Part shown: positions 34,627 through 42,542 of the stretch, in pieces
Layout: each line of letters begins with the position of its first letter
Position numbering within the stretch: the stretch's first letter is position 1
Notes under the pieces: generated by a model
What the model saw: only the letters and a program-made list of their open reading frames with translations
Database searches by the model: none
What the model was told of the DNA's origin: nothing
NCBI GenBank assembly: GCA_017416765.1
Contig: JAFQBE010000005.1
Location: forward strand, 43,877-107,876
Length of the DNA stretch: 64,000 bases
Reading direction: 5' to 3'
From: Clostridia bacterium
GTDB taxonomy: Bacteria > Bacillota > Clostridia > Oscillospirales > Acutalibacteraceae
Translations under genes and position numbers: made by a program

Positions 34627-35267
34627 TTTGTTTCCTCTCTTTCGGGCAATATGCCTTGGCTTTCAAACACAGCTATAACTGTGCCGCTGTGTGCTGTTAT
34701 TTCGGCTTCTTTGCCCGTGAATTCATTGCTTATGCCGAGCGGTCTGTTGTGCGGCAGATAGGCGCGGTCAATCTCATATTTAAGCCCTTTTATTGTAACC
34801 TGCGCTTTTGGAGTTCCCCATGGAAGCAGGGAAATATAGCCGCTGTGCCGGCTTGAAAAAGCAAGCTTGCTGTTGCTTACCGCGGTAAAAATATAATCCT
34901 TATCAATCATATACCCTTCAAAGCCGCTTTCGGCAATGCCGCAAAGTGTTTGCAGGTTGCCGAGTGTGTGCGCAATTCTGCCGCCTGTGCCGCCGAATAT
35001 CATAAAGCGTGTACAACCCTTTTCAATGCCTTTTTTTACGGCAAGCATCATGTCCGTATCGTCTTTTATTGCAGGGTGTGTTTCAACCTCGGGGTGGTCG
35101 GGTATAAATTCAAGCGAATCAAAATCGCCGACTACCGTGTCAGGTACTATACCCATATCTTCAAGGTATGCGTAGCCGGCATCAACAGCAATAATTATAT
35201 CGTTTTGTTGCGGTTTAAAGCCTGCGGCAAAAAAATCTCCGCCGCCTGCAAGCCATGCTGTTTTCAT
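34623..35267 (-). CDS. thiN: thiamine pyrophosphokinase
   Basis: 214 residues from the ATG at 35267, 6 nt after AGGGTG (an in-frame GTG at 35276 overlaps that SD). Converts thiamine plus ATP to thiamine pyrophosphate. The family signatures are all present: 'AVDAGYAYLEDMGIVPD', 'VVGDFDSLE', 'IKDDTDMMLAVKKG', 'GGTGGRIAHTLGNLQTL' and a C-terminal 'LSISNEFTGKEAEI'-like segment (here GISNEFTG). Typical length. It supplies cofactor for ThDP enzymes such as the one encoded at 49.7 kb. In the same operon as trmB. Confidence 0.93.
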   Translation of the reverse strand: MKTAWLAGGGDFFAAGFKPQQNDIIIAVDAGYAYLEDMGIVPDTVVGDFDSLEFIPDHPEVETHPAIKDDTDMMLAVKKGIEKGCTRFMIFGGTGGRIAHTLGNLQTLCGIAESGFEGYMIDKDYIFTAVSNSKLAFSSRHSGYISLLPWGTPKAQVTIKGLKYEIDRAYLPHNRPLGISNEFTGKEAEITAHSGTVIAVFESQGILPEREETK

Positions 35268-35278
35268 CGTATTCACCC

Positions 35279-35947
35279 TTACTTTAAATATGCTTCAAGT
35301 CTGTATATCGGGAAACCTTGGGAAGCAAAACGGTGTTCGTATTCCGTTTCTATGTTGCCCTCAAAACTGCTGTTGTGCAAATCAAGCGATATGTTTTTTA
35401 TTGTAAAGCCAAAATCGGAATACTGCTCAATTGAGTATTCAAAAAAGTGCATATTATCTGTTTTCTGGTGGATTTCTGCGCCTTTTTTAAGTATTACTGC
35501 GTAACTTTTAAGGAAGCGAGTATTAGTCAGACGATGGTTAGCGTATGAATTCTTCGGGTAGGGGCATGAAAAATTAAGGTATATGCGCTCAATTGATTCG
35601 GGCTCAATAAATTTTTCAAGGTACTCCGCACCGCCGTGAAGAAATTTAACATTTTTAAGATTCTCACTTTTGGCATTTTCGCTTGCGGCAACAATTACGT
35701 TAGCAACCTTTTCCATAGCAAGTATGTTTATATCGGGGTTGCGCTTGGCAAGCTCGCAGGCAAATTTGCCCTTGCCGCAGCCGATTTCAAGTACAACAGG
35801 GTTGCTGTTGCCGAAAAGCTCGGTTAAATTGATATATTCTTTTTTCTCAATAGCGGTCTGAAAATTACGGTCATCGCTGAAAAGCTTGATGATGTTATCG
35901 CACTGCGCCAGACGCTCATCAAGGTATTTTTTCTTTCTCATTCTCAT
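35279..35947 (-). CDS. trmB: tRNA (guanosine-46-N7)-methyltransferase
   Basis: 222 residues. SAM-binding motif 'VLEIGCGKGKFACELAKRNP', then 'ILAMEKVANVI', and the catalytic region 'IYLNFSCPYPKNSYANHRLT'. TrmB proteins usually have 'NFSDPWPK' here; the Asp is Cys and the Trp is Tyr, a noteworthy variation in a key segment, though 'K..H..RRL'-like elements remain. Methylates G46 in the variable loop of tRNAs. The C-terminus ('ETEYEHRFASQGFPIYRLEA') matches the family well. Six nt separate it from the PHP gene stop. Confidence 0.9.
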   Translation of the reverse strand: MRMRKKKYLDERLAQCDNIIKLFSDDRNFQTAIEKKEYINLTELFGNSNPVVLEIGCGKGKFACELAKRNPDINILAMEKVANVIVAASENAKSENLKNVKFLHGGAEYLEKFIEPESIERIYLNFSCPYPKNSYANHRLTNTRFLKSYAVILKKGAEIHQKTDNMHFFEYSIEQYSDFGFTIKNISLDLHNSSFEGNIETEYEHRFASQGFPIYRLEAYLK

Positions 35948-35953
35948 AGCAGT

Positions 35954-36904
35954 TTATTCCTCATAGTCTTCAATAAAATATGCGTTTGTGTCTGCGCGTT
36001 TACCTGTAGGACCGATAATCTCAATTCTGAAATATATGTCCTCTTCCTCCAGTGCAAAATCAGCTGAATTAACATATTCGCCGGGCCTTGCGTGAAGTGC
36101 TTTTGTGCGTCTGCCGGCTGTGGAAAGCGCAATGCGCTGCGCATCAGAGCATTCAATATGCACCTTGCCGTTTTCAAGTGTCAGTTCATATATCTCAGGA
36201 CCCTGTGTACAGTAAAATGAACCGCTCTGCATAGCGGCTATTACGGATTTGTAGCTGAGTGTGTCACAAAGGAAAACGGTTTTTCCGCCGAAGCTGTCAC
36301 AGCGCACATCGCCGAAGGGGAATTCGTTGTGGTTGTCATCAGCCATTGTACAGTAAAGGCGTTTGCCGCTGCGAAGCATTTCGTCATAAACATGCTCCTG
36401 TCCGGTTTCACCGCCTTCGATATAGCAAGAGTTGTTAAATACTTCAAGCATGTCGCAGCCCTCTAAGTTGCGATAATCGTCAAGGCATTGCATGGACCAA
36501 TAGGGGTGGTTGTATGCAACAATGAAGCCGAGGCTTTTCAGCTGCTTTATATATTCGTTTATTGCGTTCATATCCCTGTAATCGGGTGTTGGGGGCAGAG
36601 AGATTTCTTTATCACCATTTATACTGAAAGCGTTTAAATGGTAACAGCGGCGGAATTGACCGCTTTTTACAATATTATCGCTTATATCTGCCTCAAATGA
36701 ATTGATTGCAACAAAATCTTCTGTGCAAAAATCGCTGTGATCAAAGTAGTTATCATGGTCTGAAAAAGCTACAATGCTGTAGCCCTGTGCTTTATATGCA
36801 TCGCGTATTTCTTCAGGTGTGCGTCTGCCGTCTGACAGCGTGGTGTGACAATGCAGGTTAGCAACATATTGATTGCTTTCTTTTGAAATAAGAATGTGTT
36901 TCAT
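35954..36904 (-). CDS. PHP-domain metal-dependent phosphoesterase
   Basis: 316 residues. Metal ligands of the PHP fold: 'NLHCHTTLSDG' near the start, 'VAFSDHDNY', an 'INSFEADI' Glu, 'AYNHPYW' His and later 'CTMADDNHNE' Asp/His. Related to the RNase AM / TrpH-like PHP group, with an extra C-terminal domain (about 235-316) that looks beta-sandwich-like ('FRIEIIGPTGKRADTNAYFIED'). Hydrolyses phosphoester bonds of nucleotides or other small phosphates; exact substrate not predictable. First gene of the PHP-trmB-thiN-HAD run. Confidence 0.85.
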   Translation of the reverse strand: MKHILISKESNQYVANLHCHTTLSDGRRTPEEIRDAYKAQGYSIVAFSDHDNYFDHSDFCTEDFVAINSFEADISDNIVKSGQFRRCYHLNAFSINGDKEISLPPTPDYRDMNAINEYIKQLKSLGFIVAYNHPYWSMQCLDDYRNLEGCDMLEVFNNSCYIEGGETGQEHVYDEMLRSGKRLYCTMADDNHNEFPFGDVRCDSFGGKTVFLCDTLSYKSVIAAMQSGSFYCTQGPEIYELTLENGKVHIECSDAQRIALSTAGRRTKALHARPGEYVNSADFALEEEDIYFRIEIIGPTGKRADTNAYFIEDYEE

Positions 36905-36924
36905 TATAATCCTTCTATTAAAAA

Positions 36925-36949
36925 TGGGGCGGCAAGCCTTGCCGCCCCA
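36925..36949 (-). terminator. terminator after DivIVA-like gene
   Basis: TGGGGCGGCAAG/CTTGCCGCCCCA, followed on the minus strand by ATTTTTAAT. Confidence 0.88.
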
Positions 36950-36960
36950 CAGTGTTGATT

Positions 36961-37572
36961 TTATTCTGCTTTTTCAGCTTTATTCTGGTCCAGGAAGCTT
37001 TCCAGCATTTCCATAAGGCTTGCAACCTCCTGGTTGACACGCTCTTTTATTATGTTTGCTCTTTCCTGTTCCAGTTTTGCGGAAACCGTTATGGCTTCTG
37101 CCTTGCGGCGGGCATCTTTTTCAAGCTTCTGTACTACGGCGGCAACTTCGGATATCATCTTTGAAGCGGTTTCGCCGTATTCGCCGTTGCCTGATGCTTG
37201 CTTTTCATCAAGCAGAGCTTTGAGCTGTTCTATTTCTTCTTTAGCTGCTTTGTTTTCGGCTTTAAGCTGTTCAATCTGTTCTGATGTATCGCTTTCGCTG
37301 TCAGCTATTACTTCAACATGCGGTGTTTCAGTTTCAGCTGCTTCACGCTGTTTTTTTATTGCAAGGGCAAGTGCCGTGCAATCGCTTTTGAGGTGTGCGT
37401 TTTCCTTTACAAGTTTGCTGTTGCTGTCGTAAAGGGAATCGTACTGCGCCTGAAGCTGCGAATAACTGTCGCGCAGTTGGTTCAATGAATCAACGAGTGT
37501 GGTAAGGTAGTTGTCAACCTCGCCGCAGTCGTAGCCTTTTCGTGCTATGGAGAAGCTAATAGTTTCAGCCAT
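36961..37572 (-). CDS. DivIVA-domain coiled-coil protein
   Basis: 203 residues. The N-terminus 'ISFSIARKGYDCGEVDNYLTTLVD' is the DivIVA/Wag31 lipid-binding hairpin in slightly diverged form. Long coiled coils follow (about 25-75 and 90-125), then a C-terminal helix 145-198. DivIVA proteins sense negative membrane curvature and recruit division, polar or sporulation factors. This one is shorter than canonical DivIVA and resembles the second, accessory copies of Clostridia. Monocistronic, between the terminator and the DapA-like gene. Confidence 0.82.
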   Translation of the reverse strand: MAETISFSIARKGYDCGEVDNYLTTLVDSLNQLRDSYSQLQAQYDSLYDSNSKLVKENAHLKSDCTALALAIKKQREAAETETPHVEVIADSESDTSEQIEQLKAENKAAKEEIEQLKALLDEKQASGNGEYGETASKMISEVAAVVQKLEKDARRKAEAITVSAKLEQERANIIKERVNQEVASLMEMLESFLDQNKAEKAE

Positions 37573-37606
37573 AATATAATACCGCCTTTAATTAGTTAAC
37601 TTATAA

Positions 37607-38518
37607 TCAGTCGTTGTAGAATTTGAAGCCTGTAGCCTTTGCCCAGTCAAAGAATACACGGATTGACTTGAGCCTTTGGCTGTTGAGATGGTGTGCGCCT
37701 CTTGTGTACCAGTTGAAATCGTCAATGCCGCAAAGGCTTACAAGGTATTTTGCGCTTGCACAGAAGCCTGAATCAATGGCGTTGTCAAGTACACAAATCT
37801 GCTGGTGTGTGTAGTTGGCGGCTTCTCTGTCGTTCTTTACAAAGAATTCGTCATACATTTTGGAGAACAGATATGCGGCACAGCTTGTGGGTGTTGCAAC
37901 AACGCCTCTTGCACCTGCTTCATATGCTTCCATAAGGTAGGGAATGTTAGCCTGAAGAACAGCGGAATCGCCCTGAACAGCAATTTTTTCCTTGATTGTT
38001 TCAATTTTGCAGGTTGTGTCCTTTATACCGACAAATCTGCCTGTTTCAACAAGCTTTCCGTAAACTTCGGCTGCCATAAGGTGCGGCTGCATTCCGGGGA
38101 ACTCGTAAAGCACGATGGGAAGGTCTGTGTATGTGCTGAGTTCGGAAAGGTATGTGAAAAGTCTGTCATTATTGTCGCAGTAGCCCTTGGTTACGAAAAC
38201 AAGTCCGTCAACACCGGTTTGTTCCATGCGCTTGATTTCTTCAATCTGGCCGTGCCAAGTGGGTTCAAGGTTGGCTGTTGCAACAACTGACATACCGTTT
38301 GAGTGTTCAACGGCAAGTGTTGCAAGCTTGATTCTTTCATCAAGTGAAAGTGTTGTCATTTCAGAGCTGCCGCAGCAAGCAAAAAGGTGATCTGCACCCT
38401 GGCGAGCCTGCCATTCGACATACTTTTTATAGGTTTCAAAGTTAATTGAACGATCCTCATTAAAGGGGGTCAGAATAAGAGAATATACGCCTTTGTTGTT
38501 GAATTCTTTGTTTGACAT
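37607..38518 (-). CDS. DapA/NAL-family aldolase (dihydrodipicolinate synthase-like)
   Basis: 303 residues from ATG 38518; the longer frame starts upstream of the promoter's start site. TIM barrel with the family features: 'GVYSLILTPFNEDRSIN', 'CCGSSEMTTLSLDERIKL' (usually GTTGE), the Tyr of 'PIVLYEFPG' and the Schiff-base Lys in 'FVGIKDTTC'. The GTTGE change to Gly-Ser-Ser-Glu and the lack of neighbouring lysine genes make a true DapA unlikely; a pyruvate-dependent aldolase or lyase (NAL/KDG-type) is more probable. Confidence 0.85.
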   Translation of the reverse strand: MSNKEFNNKGVYSLILTPFNEDRSINFETYKKYVEWQARQGADHLFACCGSSEMTTLSLDERIKLATLAVEHSNGMSVVATANLEPTWHGQIEEIKRMEQTGVDGLVFVTKGYCDNNDRLFTYLSELSTYTDLPIVLYEFPGMQPHLMAAEVYGKLVETGRFVGIKDTTCKIETIKEKIAVQGDSAVLQANIPYLMEAYEAGARGVVATPTSCAAYLFSKMYDEFFVKNDREAANYTHQQICVLDNAIDSGFCASAKYLVSLCGIDDFNWYTRGAHHLNSQRLKSIRVFFDWAKATGFKFYND

Positions 38519-38548
38519 AAAAAAGCCCTCGGTTCTGATTTTTTTTAC

Positions 38549-38577
38549 AGTATAACGCACCGTAAAATAAAAATCAA
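38549..38577 (-). promoter_or_regulatory. promoter of DapA-like gene
   Basis: Minus strand TTGATT (38577-38572), a 17-bp spacer and TATACT (38554-38549), which puts the start site about 24 nt before the ATG at 38518 and excludes the upstream in-frame start. Confidence 0.78.
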
Positions 38578-38618
38578 CTAAAACAGAGGACTTTTTAATA
38601 ATTATTTTAATTTGTATG

Positions 38619-39464
38619 TTATTTCAGCGCGATGTAAATATAATTTACATTCAATTTATTCAGCCTTGTGTAAGTGTTGGCATAGTTTTGGGATGTTCCC
38701 TGAATAATTTTGAAGCCGTCCGAAGTTATTTCAAGCCCTGCACTTGAAGAGTTCTGTGTAGCAATCGCACTCATGCAGTGCGATGCATTTGATGTATCCG
38801 AATAAACGAGTGGCAGAGATGCCGCGGCAACCAACACAGCCTTAGGCTGAAAGCCAAGCTTTATGCTGCGTGATGATGCATCTGTTCCGAAATAAGAGCC
38901 GATTGTAATGCTGCTGTTCCATTTTTCCTTTTCATCTGTAGTCACATGAATGGAACCGTCATTCAGGTGAGATTGACAGAAAAAGGTTTTCGGCAGGAAA
39001 GATTCGTATTGAATTTCGCTTGAATCTGCAGGGCAGAATTCAGCTTCAATGTCCACCCAGCTTTTAAGCACAAAAGCATCGGTTTCGCGGTCAGCCGTAA
39101 TGCTGCCGCAGCCTGATTCCTTCAGGTTTAAATCGCTTTTGAAATTAAGGCAGTCCACAACCCTTGTAAACGCTTCGTGGCAGGCTGTACCGCCGAAGGA
39201 ATATGGGACATAAACCGAAAAGCGTATCCTGATATCTGCCATGCGGCAATATTCGTCGGGTATAAGCTCACCTTCGCTGTTTTCTTTGAAAAGGTCGGTT
39301 ATAGTCACTTTTTCAAGTCCTACGGAAACAACCGTTCTGTGAAGCGGTGTAGCTTTAGGTACGGGCGGAAACTCCGTTACAAAAAGAATATCGCTGAATA
39401 TGTCACTCTGGCTGTTCAGCCATCCTGCGATTTCTTTTGGCATTGCGCTTATTGAGTCAGCCAT
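38619..39464 (-). CDS. phage tail-terminator-like protein with C-terminal fibre-like domain
   Basis: 281 residues. Residues 1-160 ('MADSISAMPKEIAGWLNSQ' onward) look like a small head-tail completion or tail-terminator protein by size and by position after two connector-type genes. Residues about 175-281 resemble fibre tips: 'DGSIHVTTDEKEKWN', typical of fibre repeats, then 'SRSIKLGFQPKAVLVAA', a motif common at the ends of Firmicutes prophage fibres. No major tail, tape-measure, baseplate or lysis gene follows; the next gene is chromosomal. Assignment of the N-terminal half is by position and weak pattern. Confidence 0.55.
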   Translation of the reverse strand: MADSISAMPKEIAGWLNSQSDIFSDILFVTEFPPVPKATPLHRTVVSVGLEKVTITDLFKENSEGELIPDEYCRMADIRIRFSVYVPYSFGGTACHEAFTRVVDCLNFKSDLNLKESGCGSITADRETDAFVLKSWVDIEAEFCPADSSEIQYESFLPKTFFCQSHLNDGSIHVTTDEKEKWNSSITIGSYFGTDASSRSIKLGFQPKAVLVAAASLPLVYSDTSNASHCMSAIATQNSSSAGLEITSDGFKIIQGTSQNYANTYTRLNKLNVNYIYIALK

Positions 39465-39800
39465 TTAATAATTCTCCTCTACTATTGTTCTGATAATTGC
39501 CCATATGTAAAATACCTTTTCACCTGCATATACCTTTTCAGCGCGGTCAATCTGGTAATTCATTCCGTTAGCAGATAAGTATTCCCCGTCGCTGGCGGCG
39601 GTAAGGTCAACATCGGGCGGACCTATGTACAGGTAGTGTCCCTGACTGTTAAAGCCGATTTCCGTGTATATGCCGTCAAGATACATTTTGTTTTTGTATC
39701 GCAAGGGCTGAATCAGGGCTTTATAGCTTTGCTTTATTCCCTCGTTTGTGCATAAACTGACATTTCGTCCGTATTGCTTAAAAAGCGTTTTGGTTGTCAT
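39465..39800 (-). CDS. phage head-closure/connector-like protein
   Basis: 111 residues, starting by 4-nt overlap with the previous gene. Beta-rich small protein with 'YLYIGPPDVDLTAASDG' and 'YQIDRAEKVYAGEKVFYIWAII', like the minor capsid or stopper proteins found after the connector in siphovirus head modules (SPP1 gp16-like). Family assignment rests mainly on gene order and size. Confidence 0.55.
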   Translation of the reverse strand: MTTKTLFKQYGRNVSLCTNEGIKQSYKALIQPLRYKNKMYLDGIYTEIGFNSQGHYLYIGPPDVDLTAASDGEYLSANGMNYQIDRAEKVYAGEKVFYIWAIIRTIVEENY

Positions 39801-40165
39801 ACATCCACCTGCCTGAATATAAAATCGCGGTCTTCAAGCAGGTCTGTAACTGCGGCAAGCGCTTCATCCCTTACTGATACGGCAAGCTCCATACTTGCCG
39901 CTGGTGAGCGTGTAACGGTTACATCGCCCGCCTTGAAGCTTGTTGCGTTGCTGCCGTCTGCGGCATTTCGCAGCATTAGGCGGTAAAAAGCAAGTCCTGC
40001 TGCAGCCTGTGCAAGTCTTATATCGTTTTCATCTGCTCCGCTTCTGAGCTTTGAACGGATTTCTTCAAGGCAGAGCCCGCAAAGGGGCAGAGCATTCTCT
40101 GCCCCCTGCTCGTCAAGGGTAACAAGCTGCCTCAATCTGTTTAAAACGCTGGTTATACTGACCAA
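39797..40165 (-). CDS. phage head-tail connector-like protein
   Basis: 122 residues, TTG start preceded by GGGGG. Helical with 'ENDIRLAQAAAGLAFYRLMLR', like the gp6/gp15 adaptor proteins that attach beneath the portal. Position directly after the major capsid gene supports this. Confidence 0.55.
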   Translation of the reverse strand: MVSITSVLNRLRQLVTLDEQGAENALPLCGLCLEEIRSKLRSGADENDIRLAQAAAGLAFYRLMLRNAADGSNATSFKAGDVTVTRSPAASMELAVSVRDEALAAVTDLLEDRDFIFRQVDV

Positions 40166-40185
40166 AGCATTACCCCCGTTTTAAA

Positions 40186-41184
40186 TTAAACAGTAAGCAC
40201 GCGCGAAGCGTCGGTAAAGATTTTTGCAAAGCCTGCAATTGAAGTGATTGCCGCTCTTTCAAGCTGGCGGTCAATGAGCTTGTCATATTCGGTCATAACA
40301 TCGCCCGCCTTTACCATTTCAAGCGCACAGTTTTTATCAAGACCAATAATTTTTCCGCTCTCAAGCGAGCCGGAGCGGATAAGCTCTGCACCGATTGGTG
40401 TAATCATCTTGCCTGTAGCGTGGAAGTTAAGACCCGCCGCAGAATCCTTGAATTCAGGCAGGTTGAGCATGCTTACCGCGTCTGCATTGTTAGCAATAAG
40501 CACATTCATTTCATACGGGTCAAGGTCCTTCCACAGGTTTACAATATCTGCATAAGAAAGTGAAGATGAGGCTGCTGTTTCAGCCGCTGAATTGCTGTTG
40601 CCGTCACCGTTCAGGATAACGTCAATTGCATCGGCAAGCTGTGCCTTTGCAATGTATGCACCAATCTGGCGCAGTGTAACCGTGAAAAGGTCAAGACGCT
40701 GGAAGCGGATAGCTTCATACGAAGCAACAAGCATTCTGCCGCGTTTGCGGAGCTTTACAAGATTTTCGCGTGTTTTAACAACGGTCTGCGGAATAAGTGC
40801 GCCTTCCGCAACATCCTTGAGTGCTTTGTCATCATCTGTGGGAATGCTTGTGATTGAGCGGTAATCAAGTGAATCAATTTTTGTAACGCTCGCTACAATT
40901 TTGGGAAGAACATATGCTTCCTGCATACCCTGGTGTACTGCTCTTGCAACATATTCGGGGAAAAGTGTTGCGCTGTCAGAGGTCTTGAAGAATTTTTCAA
41001 CAACATCGCTGCCTGCGCCGCTTACCTTGATATCAAATCTTTTAAGCTGACGCTGGTATGCGTCAAGACCTTCAAGTGAGCTGCCCTTGTAGTTTTCCGA
41101 AGGGTCAATGCTTTCAAGTGCGCGTGTGAATGAACCGCCGCAGTAAAGTCCTTTTTCGAGTCTTATATTATCAAAATTTGCCAT
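40186..41184 (-). CDS. phage major capsid protein (HK97-fold type)
   Basis: 332 residues. The pattern fits HK97-fold capsids of the type with a long N-terminal arm: 'LFPEYVARAVHQGMQEAYVLPKIVA' (E-loop region), 'GALIPQTVVKTRENLVKLRKRGRMLVASYEAI' and a late 'LDKNCALEMVKAGDVMTEYDKLIDRQLERAAI' strand. The sequence has no frameshift or stop. Adjacent decoration and protease genes support the call. It follows a good SD (AAGGAG) before the ATG. Confidence 0.82.
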   Translation of the reverse strand: MANFDNIRLEKGLYCGGSFTRALESIDPSENYKGSSLEGLDAYQRQLKRFDIKVSGAGSDVVEKFFKTSDSATLFPEYVARAVHQGMQEAYVLPKIVASVTKIDSLDYRSITSIPTDDDKALKDVAEGALIPQTVVKTRENLVKLRKRGRMLVASYEAIRFQRLDLFTVTLRQIGAYIAKAQLADAIDVILNGDGNSNSAAETAASSSLSYADIVNLWKDLDPYEMNVLIANNADAVSMLNLPEFKDSAAGLNFHATGKMITPIGAELIRSGSLESGKIIGLDKNCALEMVKAGDVMTEYDKLIDRQLERAAITSIAGFAKIFTDASRVLTV

Positions 41185-41208
41185 AGTTAATTTACTCCTT
41201 CCTTTTAA

Positions 41209-41553
41209 TTAAAGCAGAATACCTGCAGTTGAGGCTGTGGTATCGTTTTCAAGAACTGCAAGCAGCTTGCCGGCAGAATTGTCGGTTTTGATTTTTGTTG
41301 AATCCGCCGCACAGATGCCGCAATAACCGGGTGCAGGCGCAGTGCCTGAATAGGGCAGGCTTATGTAGCCGCCAACCTGTACGCTTGCAACATTGTTTCT
41401 GCATGAAAGCACAACGCCCATGATTTTGTCGCCGCTGGCGCATGGGGCAACTGTGCCGCTGCCGCTCATTTTTACAAGAGTGCCTGCATTAAGCTCGGCG
41501 GAAGTGTTGAATGTAAGTACCTGTTCGTTAAAGCCTTTGAATGAAATTGACAT
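41209..41553 (-). CDS. DUF2190-like capsid decoration protein
   Basis: 114 residues, all-beta: 'FNTSAELNAGTLVKMSGSGTVAPCASGDKIMGVV' is the typical start of DUF2190-type (head-fibre or decoration) proteins that trimerise on the capsid. Lies between the protease and capsid genes, the usual place. SD AAGGAGG precedes the ATG. Confidence 0.72.
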   Translation of the reverse strand: MSISFKGFNEQVLTFNTSAELNAGTLVKMSGSGTVAPCASGDKIMGVVLSCRNNVASVQVGGYISLPYSGTAPAPGYCGICAADSTKIKTDNSAGKLLAVLENDTTASTAGILL

Positions 41554-41564
41554 AAAATTCCTCC

Positions 41565-42542
41565 TTAAATTTTGAATTCGTTGTTATTTGTTGTTTCTTT
41601 TTCTGTTGCCGTACCAAGCTGCGGGTACAGCGGATAAAGCTTTGCAGCCTGACTTTCAAATGCTTTTGCAAGCGTTGAAAGCTGTGAAGCGGTAAGGGCT
41701 TTGCATATATCCTCAAAAACCGTACCTGAAAGCGAAGGTACAGCCATCGTGCCAAAGCGCACAACGCGGCTTTCAAGCCCCTTACGGTAAAGTACAGCAT
41801 CATTAGCAAGCTGTTCAAGCTTATGAAGCTGTTCTGTAAGGTTCATAAAAGCGGTGCGGCTTAATGTAATGCCGTCAAACTCGGCAGACTGTTTTTTTAT
41901 TTCTTCAAGTGTCATTGAATCTTCGGCATTGAATGCTTTGGTAACACCTGCGCGGGGCTGTGCAGGTACGGCAACAAAGCTGAATTCATACGCATCGGTA
42001 GGGCTTTCCAGTACGGTGTGGCAAAGCCTGCCGTTATATATTTCGCCTTTACGGTGCTGACAGCCTTCTTTTTTTATGTTTTTGCCGCAAACAGAGCATA
42101 CAGCCCTTGAAACGCTGCAGCTGATGCTTGTTTCCTTTTTTATGCCTGCTTTAATTTCGGCAATAAACTGTTCCGCCTTTGGTGTGCGTGGCATATATGC
42201 ACGCGCTTTAAGGGCTGTGTAGTTTTCGCCGAGTGTTGTTTTTTCTGTTTCGCTTTCTTCAATCCATGTTTTAAAGATGCGCGAATTCTGGTTTTCTGCC
42301 TGCATGCGGTGGTCGGTTATACCTGTTTTGCCTTCAAACATGGGTGCAAGCGCACGCAGAGCGTCTACGCTGAAACGCTCAAAATCGCGGTCTACCTCAT
42401 TGTCGCCAAGCGTAACGGTAAAGCAGAAAACTTCGTCTGCTGTCAAGGGCTTTACAGTGTAGCGGTTTATGAGTGTAAGTTCATCTTCCGCAGGCTGTGC
42501 GCCGTTGACGCTGTTGAACATGTTTTTGTATAAGGGTTTCAT
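41565..42542 (-). CDS. phage prohead protease/scaffold-type protein
   Basis: 325 residues, SD GAGGAGG. The N-terminal domain ('VTLGDNEVDRDFERFSVDALRALAPMF', 'GKTGITDHRMQAENQNSRIF') resembles U35/S78-like prohead proteases with the His of 'DHRM'; 'ETSISCSVSR' may hold the Ser. A four-Cys/His insertion (CSVCGKNIKKEGCQHRKG and CH) may bind zinc. The C-terminal helical segment (about 215-310) is scaffold-like. It processes the capsid during head maturation. Overlaps the portal stop by 4 nt. Confidence 0.65.
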   Translation of the reverse strand: MKPLYKNMFNSVNGAQPAEDELTLINRYTVKPLTADEVFCFTVTLGDNEVDRDFERFSVDALRALAPMFEGKTGITDHRMQAENQNSRIFKTWIEESETEKTTLGENYTALKARAYMPRTPKAEQFIAEIKAGIKKETSISCSVSRAVCSVCGKNIKKEGCQHRKGEIYNGRLCHTVLESPTDAYEFSFVAVPAQPRAGVTKAFNAEDSMTLEEIKKQSAEFDGITLSRTAFMNLTEQLHKLEQLANDAVLYRKGLESRVVRFGTMAVPSLSGTVFEDICKALTASQLSTLAKAFESQAAKLYPLYPQLGTATEKETTNNNEFKI

